Source: Perca fluviatilis (taxonomy: Eukaryota; Chordata; Actinopteri; Perciformes; Percidae). Taken from it: 64,000 nt of DNA. The notes below the pieces were generated by a model that ran no database searches, was not told the DNA's origin, and saw only the letters and a program-made list of their open reading frames with translations. How positions within the stretch are numbered: position 1 is the first letter of the stretch; the number at the start of each line of letters is the position of its first letter. Shown here piece by piece: positions 60,259 through 64,000 of the stretch. A program made the translations under genes and the position numbers. The stretch is taken from assembly GCF_010015445.1 (NCBI RefSeq), contig NC_053127.1, positions 8,884,276 through 8,948,275 of the forward strand. The letters are read 5' to 3'.

Positions 60259-63212
60259 ATTCAGAAACTACATGTGTTCCACATAACCTGTTTCCTTCGA
60301 CCAGACTGGGACTCATTCCACACATCTTGGTCCATCGTGCTTATCAGGTTTTTCTCCTCCTCTTCTGATACGAAGTTCTCCCGGAGGAAGACACCAGGAA
60401 AGGGGAAGGACGTAGCCTCGGCATCTTTGTGAATGGCAAGCCCCGTCTCAGGATCGTAGAGTAAATGATGCACAAGCTTCATAGACAAAAACAAAATTAT
60501 AATGTTAGGTCTACATTAATAATTAAGACATTACATTAATCATATTGTCATTTCTGATGATGAAACGCAATTTGACTGTATTATGTAGGATTTGAAGAAG
60601 GCACGAGGGCCGAAACTTCATAAGAATAAATAGAGAAAGGTCATATGGAGCCAGTGTGTGCATCACTTCTTTTTTTTTTTTTTTCCCTTACAGTCCCTTC
60701 CAGTCCAGGAAGTGCATTATCAAAACAATCAAGCAGAGATAAGTGCAGTGGTGAAAGAAAGAAGTACTCAGATCCTTCACTTAAGCAAACATCCTATAGT
60801 ATTATAATACCATAGTGCATACCTCTCAAGTCTCACGCATTGGGCGTTCACACGCCACACATTGCAGAGAAATTACCAGGACAACGCCCACCAAGTTGCG
60901 CCGCTATTTTTTAAACAGTGGAACAGGTAGAGGAATCAAGTGAGTTCCCCATAGAGTTCAGAAGGCCCTGCCACGCACCAGCTGAGTTAGTGAGTGCGGA
61001 TTTCAAGTTGCAGCTTTCGTCGCTGTTTGTGACTTTGCCTAAGATTGAGTGACAAGTGTACTCGCCCTGTTTATTTGGTTGCCATGACTTCGCGAGTGAA
61101 GTAACTGTTCCAGTTAAAGGTGCTCTAAGTGATGTGACGTGTTTTTTAGGCTACAACATTGTTCATCACATACAGCAAACATCTCCTCACTATACGCTAG
61201 CTGCCTGTCCCCTGAACACACTGTAAAAAAAAAAAACGCGGTCTCTGTAGACAGCCCAGGCTCCACAAACGGCAACATAAAAAAACTGCGCCAATCTGCC
61301 CCACGAATCATAACAAACAGTGTTCCAGCCAATAACCGACAAGAAGGAGCTGGTTGAGCCATCACTTCAGCAGCGTTAGCACGTAGGATACTTCCACAAT
61401 GCATATTCATGACTCAACCAGCTCCTTCTTGTCGGTTATTGGCTGGAATCATTGTTTGTTATGGTTCGTGGGGCAGGTTGGCGTTTGTGGAGCCTGGGCT
61501 GTCCTCAGAGACCGCGTTTTTTACAGTGTGTTCAGGGGACAGGCAGCTAGCGGATAGTGAGATGTTTGCTGTATGTGACAAAAAATGTTGTAGCCTAAAA
61601 AACGCGTCACATCACTTAGAGCACCTTTAAGGGGAGAGAGAGCGGATGACAGCTCGCTTGAGTTCAGTAGAGCACACGGCTCTGTAGAGTCGTGTGCTCT
61701 ATGCCTTTATATACTACGTGTACATAGCGGAAACCTTGTTGTGCGTCTGCCCAAATTCTGATACTGTGGCGGCAGAAATCAACATAGAGCACGTGTGTCA
61801 AACTCACGGCCCGCGGGCCAAATCCGGCCCCTCGCTAATTCTGATCCGGCCCGCATATCAATCTTGGTTCAGAATATATTTTGGCCCACCTAGTTGTGCG
61901 CTAAACCAAAAACATGGGAAACTGTTTTTCAACTTGCAATTACACCACACTCAACGCATTATTTGGCAAATTTGCAGACTTTGAGACTCAGAAATTCCCC
62001 CAGAAGCAGAGAGTTTGCATATTCAGGCTGTGAAAGAGCTTGTTGTGAGTCAGCTGTGTGGTAGCATACTTAGAAAACATGGCTTTGGAACTTTTTTGCT
62101 GACTTTTTCAGAGCTTTATGTGGACCAAACTGTATGTGAGCAGACTATTTGAGGCATGCAATAATTGAGTCAAAGATATTTCACTTTTTCGATGAAATAA
62201 AAGCATGTTAATCAACTCTCCATGTCTGGCTCTTGGTGTGATTCTCTTTTTCCACTGTGGCCCTTAGTGACATTGAGTTTGACACCACTGACAGAGGAAA
62301 CACTGGGTAGCTTTTGCGCCTATTATTATTATTATTATTATTATTACAGTAAAAAATAACTGTTACAAGTAAATGTTCTGCATTCAAAATCTTGCTTAAG
62401 TAAAAGAGGAGTCAATTACTTTACAGTATATACTGTGGGGCAGTTTAATCTATTATATTTGGTCATCATTTATTAGTTGTTTTAGTATTAATAATCTGAA
62501 TGCCCGTGCCATTCATCCGGCCACATTCTGCTTATGTACAAGCTGAAGGGATAACATTTCACTGGAATTGAACCTCGTACGACTGCATGTGACGAATTAA
62601 AATGTATTGATCATAACCAAGCAAACTGAAGTTATGAAATAAAAGTAAAAAGAACAATATTTGCCTCTGACGTGTAGTGGAGTAGAAGCATAAAGTAGCA
62701 TGAAATGGAAATACTCAAGTAAAATACAAGTACTTCAAATGTGTACTTAAGCACGGGGAGTAATTTAGCTAAGTGTAACGTTACTTAGCTCCTTTCCACC
62801 ACTGGATACAGAAAAGCCATCTTGTTACAACGAGAACAACTGGTAGTTAATGAGATATATTATTAGGGCGTAATAACGACAAAATACTGTTCAATGTATC
62901 TTGTTATAACGATAAATGTGACCGTACAGGCTCGTTCAGTAATAACGTTTTGACAGATGGAATGTCCTGTGAGAGCATCCGTAGCTATTTTTGAGTGGCT
63001 CTAGCTATAGATATGGGCGCTAGCTAGCAGCGGCTGCGTCCGTTTCCTGCTGATAAAAATGCTTGTAAAATACAGTTTCCAGTCAGATATTTTTTTACCT
63101 TTGGTTCATTCGCCTCCAACTGTCCCTTTCCCCTTAACTTTTCACACTTGAGACACCGCCGGATACCTTTACAAGCACACGAAGTAACGCCATCACTGCT
63201 GTCAGGGCCCAT
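57953..63212 (-). CDS. alkbh4: ALKBH4 dioxygenase (gene span)
   Basis: AlkB-family 2-oxoglutarate/Fe(II) dioxygenase; the mammalian protein demethylates actin (K84me1) and has been linked to DNA 6mA. Three exons, all phase 0, give 274 aa (human 302). Order: N-terminal CxC...CxxC cluster (SCACKGIRRCLKCEK), a mid region PFPGVFL-ENFVSEEEE, SGRRKQ|DFGPKVNFKKRK, then the catalytic core with QCNLDYHPQRGSAIDPHLDD (iron ligands His163 and Asp165), distal His226 in WKHAIHR, and 2-OG-binding RRVCSTYRELSAEF (Arg237 and Arg243). All catalytic residues are present and no frame break was seen. The fish protein is shorter than human mainly between the two halves of the core. ALKBH4-specific motifs exclude other AlkB homologues. 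Confidence 0.97.
58757..59054. mobile_element. Non-autonomous hAT (TAGGGCTGC family member)
   Basis: Ends TAGGGCTGCTTACTTC and GAGCACAGCCCTA with perfect 8-bp duplications GATTTTAG (58749-58756, 59055-59062). Lies in ALKBH4 intron 2. Confidence 0.88.
60176..60257. repeat. (TG)n microsatellite in ALKBH4 intron 2
   Basis: About 41 TG units, i.e. CA repeats in the ALKBH4 transcript, 30 bases downstream of the exon 2 donor. Confidence 0.95.
60288..60476 (-). CDS. alkbh4: ALKBH4 exon 2
   Basis: 63 codons after GTCTATGAAG, ending CAG before GTTATG. Encodes YDPETGLAIHKDAEATSFPF, PGVFLRENFVSEEEE and QSGRRKQ. A CA repeat starts 30 bases into the next intron. Confidence 0.95.
61118..61626. mobile_element. 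TTAA foldback MITE with long arms
   Basis: Arms of about 225 bp begin AGGTGCTCTAAGTGATGTGACG and its complement, and continue with inverted GCCCAGGCTCCACAAACG; the centre (61343-61401) is unique. TTAA flanks at 61114-61117 and 61627-61630. Target and ends suggest piggyBac mobilisation. Confidence 0.9.
61791..62290. mobile_element. Fish MITE (GTGTCAAACTCACGGCCCG family)
   Basis: GTGTGTCAAACTCACGGCCCG at the left and GACATTGAGTTTGACACCAC at the right are inverted ends. The CCGGCCCGCATATCAAT core belongs to a widespread fish family. Target duplication not readable. Confidence 0.8.
63099..63212 (-). CDS. alkbh4: ALKBH4 exon 1
   Basis: 38 codons from ATG to AAG before GTAAAA. Encodes MGPDSSDGVTSCACKGIRRC, then LKCEKLRGKG; human has ECGCKGIRTCLICE here. 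Confidence 0.95.
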
Positions 63213-63559
63213 TATCCTGCATCTTCTTTTTCTTCTGTTGATATGTAGGTGGCCAACCTGTTAAAATAGGTAAACATCGCCACCTAACGAAACGTGTGGT
63301 TCACCACACACTGTATCGCAATCAAAATAAGAAATGTGTATAATATTATTATTAAATAATTCTGAGTAAAAACGAAAGATCTATGCAGTTTTTTCGAAGT
63401 AGTAAATTGTCCAAGGAATGTGCGAAAGTTCACAGTATACATTATGATAGATTAAGATTGATGATAAATTAGATAGATTAAACTTCCCAGCAGTATATGA
63501 AGTAATTACAATTTGCCACATCTTAACCTACTGCAACATTAATGTGATTTATACAGTAA

Positions 63560-63600
63560 TTAATTACAGTAACATCATATATATATATATATATATATAT
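63560..63600. repeat. (AT)n microsatellite
   Basis: About 16 AT units upstream of ALKBH4. Confidence 0.85.
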
Positions 63601-63695
63601 TATTCTGAAATAGGCCATTCTGCATAATGAGTGCTTTTACTTTTGGTATTTTGTTATGATTTATTTATGGAGTTTTCAGGTTTACAAAATAATAC

Positions 63696-63697
<2 letters not shown>

Positions 63698-63773
<76 letters not shown>

Positions 63774-63950
63774 CGTGCGTGTGTGCGTGTATATGTGTGT
63801 TATATATATACATATATATATATGATATATATATAATCTATATATATATATCATATATATAATATATGATATATATATATTATATATATATCATATATAT
63901 AATATATGATATATATATCATATATATATATATATATATATATTATAAAT
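63698..63950. repeat. (GT)n tract followed by AT palindromes
   Basis: About 35 GT units, GCGT variants, then repeated TATATATGATATATAT/ATATATCATATATA blocks that fold on themselves (63798-63945). Confidence 0.92.
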
Positions 63951-64000
63951 ACTCTAATTCACATATATTCACATATACTCCTACATGTTTTAGCAGGAAA

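Larger units (their letters stand above)
60746..62804. mobile_element. CAGTGGTGGA hAT relative holding two later insertions
   Basis: The left end CAGTGGTGAAAGAAAGAAGTA and right end TTACTTAGCTCCTTTCCACCACTG are inverted. Between them lie the foldback at 61118-61626, the element at about 61791-62290 and an (ATT)n tract. No target duplication was readable. In ALKBH4 intron 1. Confidence 0.72.

Noticed and set aside
61114..61630. Two similar reading frames of about 72 and 98 residues on both arms
   Set aside because: They are the two arms of one palindromic MITE, so similarity is due to the inverted repeat.

Overview
The window is genomic DNA of a ray-finned fish, most likely a percomorph. It holds multi-exon genes with vertebrate GT-AG introns, long TG/CA microsatellites, tRNA-derived SINEs with a GTAGCTCAGTTGG-like A box, hAT and Tc1-like transposons and fish-type palindromic MITEs. 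Three protein-coding genes can be read exon by exon with every splice phase agreeing.

(1) About 8.26-26.02 kb, plus strand: an MCAM/CD146-type adhesion molecule. It has five Ig domains, one transmembrane helix and a short cytoplasmic tail. The signal-peptide exon was not found and probably lies in or left of the first 8 kb. The 3'UTR probably runs to an AATAAA at 29905. (2) 55.35-35.77 kb, minus strand: CBL, the RING E3 ubiquitin ligase, complete in 15 coding exons (861 or 862 aa). (3) 63.21-57.95 kb, minus strand: ALKBH4, a 2-oxoglutarate/Fe(II) dioxygenase, complete in three exons (274 aa). MCAM and CBL are tail to tail. From memory, they are also neighbours at human 11q23.3, while ALKBH4 is on another human chromosome, so its place here would be a fish-specific arrangement. 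The three genes do not form a pathway.

Region by region: 1-8.2 kb has no recognisable exon. It holds a TG repeat, a BED-finger hAT remnant (2.3-2.9 kb), a hAT inside another repeat (3.6-4.9 kb), two SINEs and a large hairpin (5.6-5.8 kb). 8.2-26 kb is MCAM; several of its introns end in TG repeats directly against the splice acceptor. 26-30 kb is the presumed MCAM 3'UTR with a 1.04-kb inverted-repeat element that contains a 38-bp minisatellite. 30-35.7 kb lies between the gene tails and holds a SINE, MITEs, a G-rich telomere-like duplication and a nested transposon. 35.7-55.4 kb is CBL, whose introns carry hAT, Tc1, LINE and SINE insertions and a strange A/T homopolymer block. 55.4-57.9 kb is a spacer with a LINE tail and a TTAA-flanked MITE. 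57.9-63.2 kb is ALKBH4, with a 2-kb transposon nest in its first intron. The last 800 bases are AT-rich repeats.

No clearly novel biological system was found. The most interesting signals are the TG-repeat splice acceptors of MCAM, its frame-switching tail exon, and the transposon nests with readable target-site duplications.
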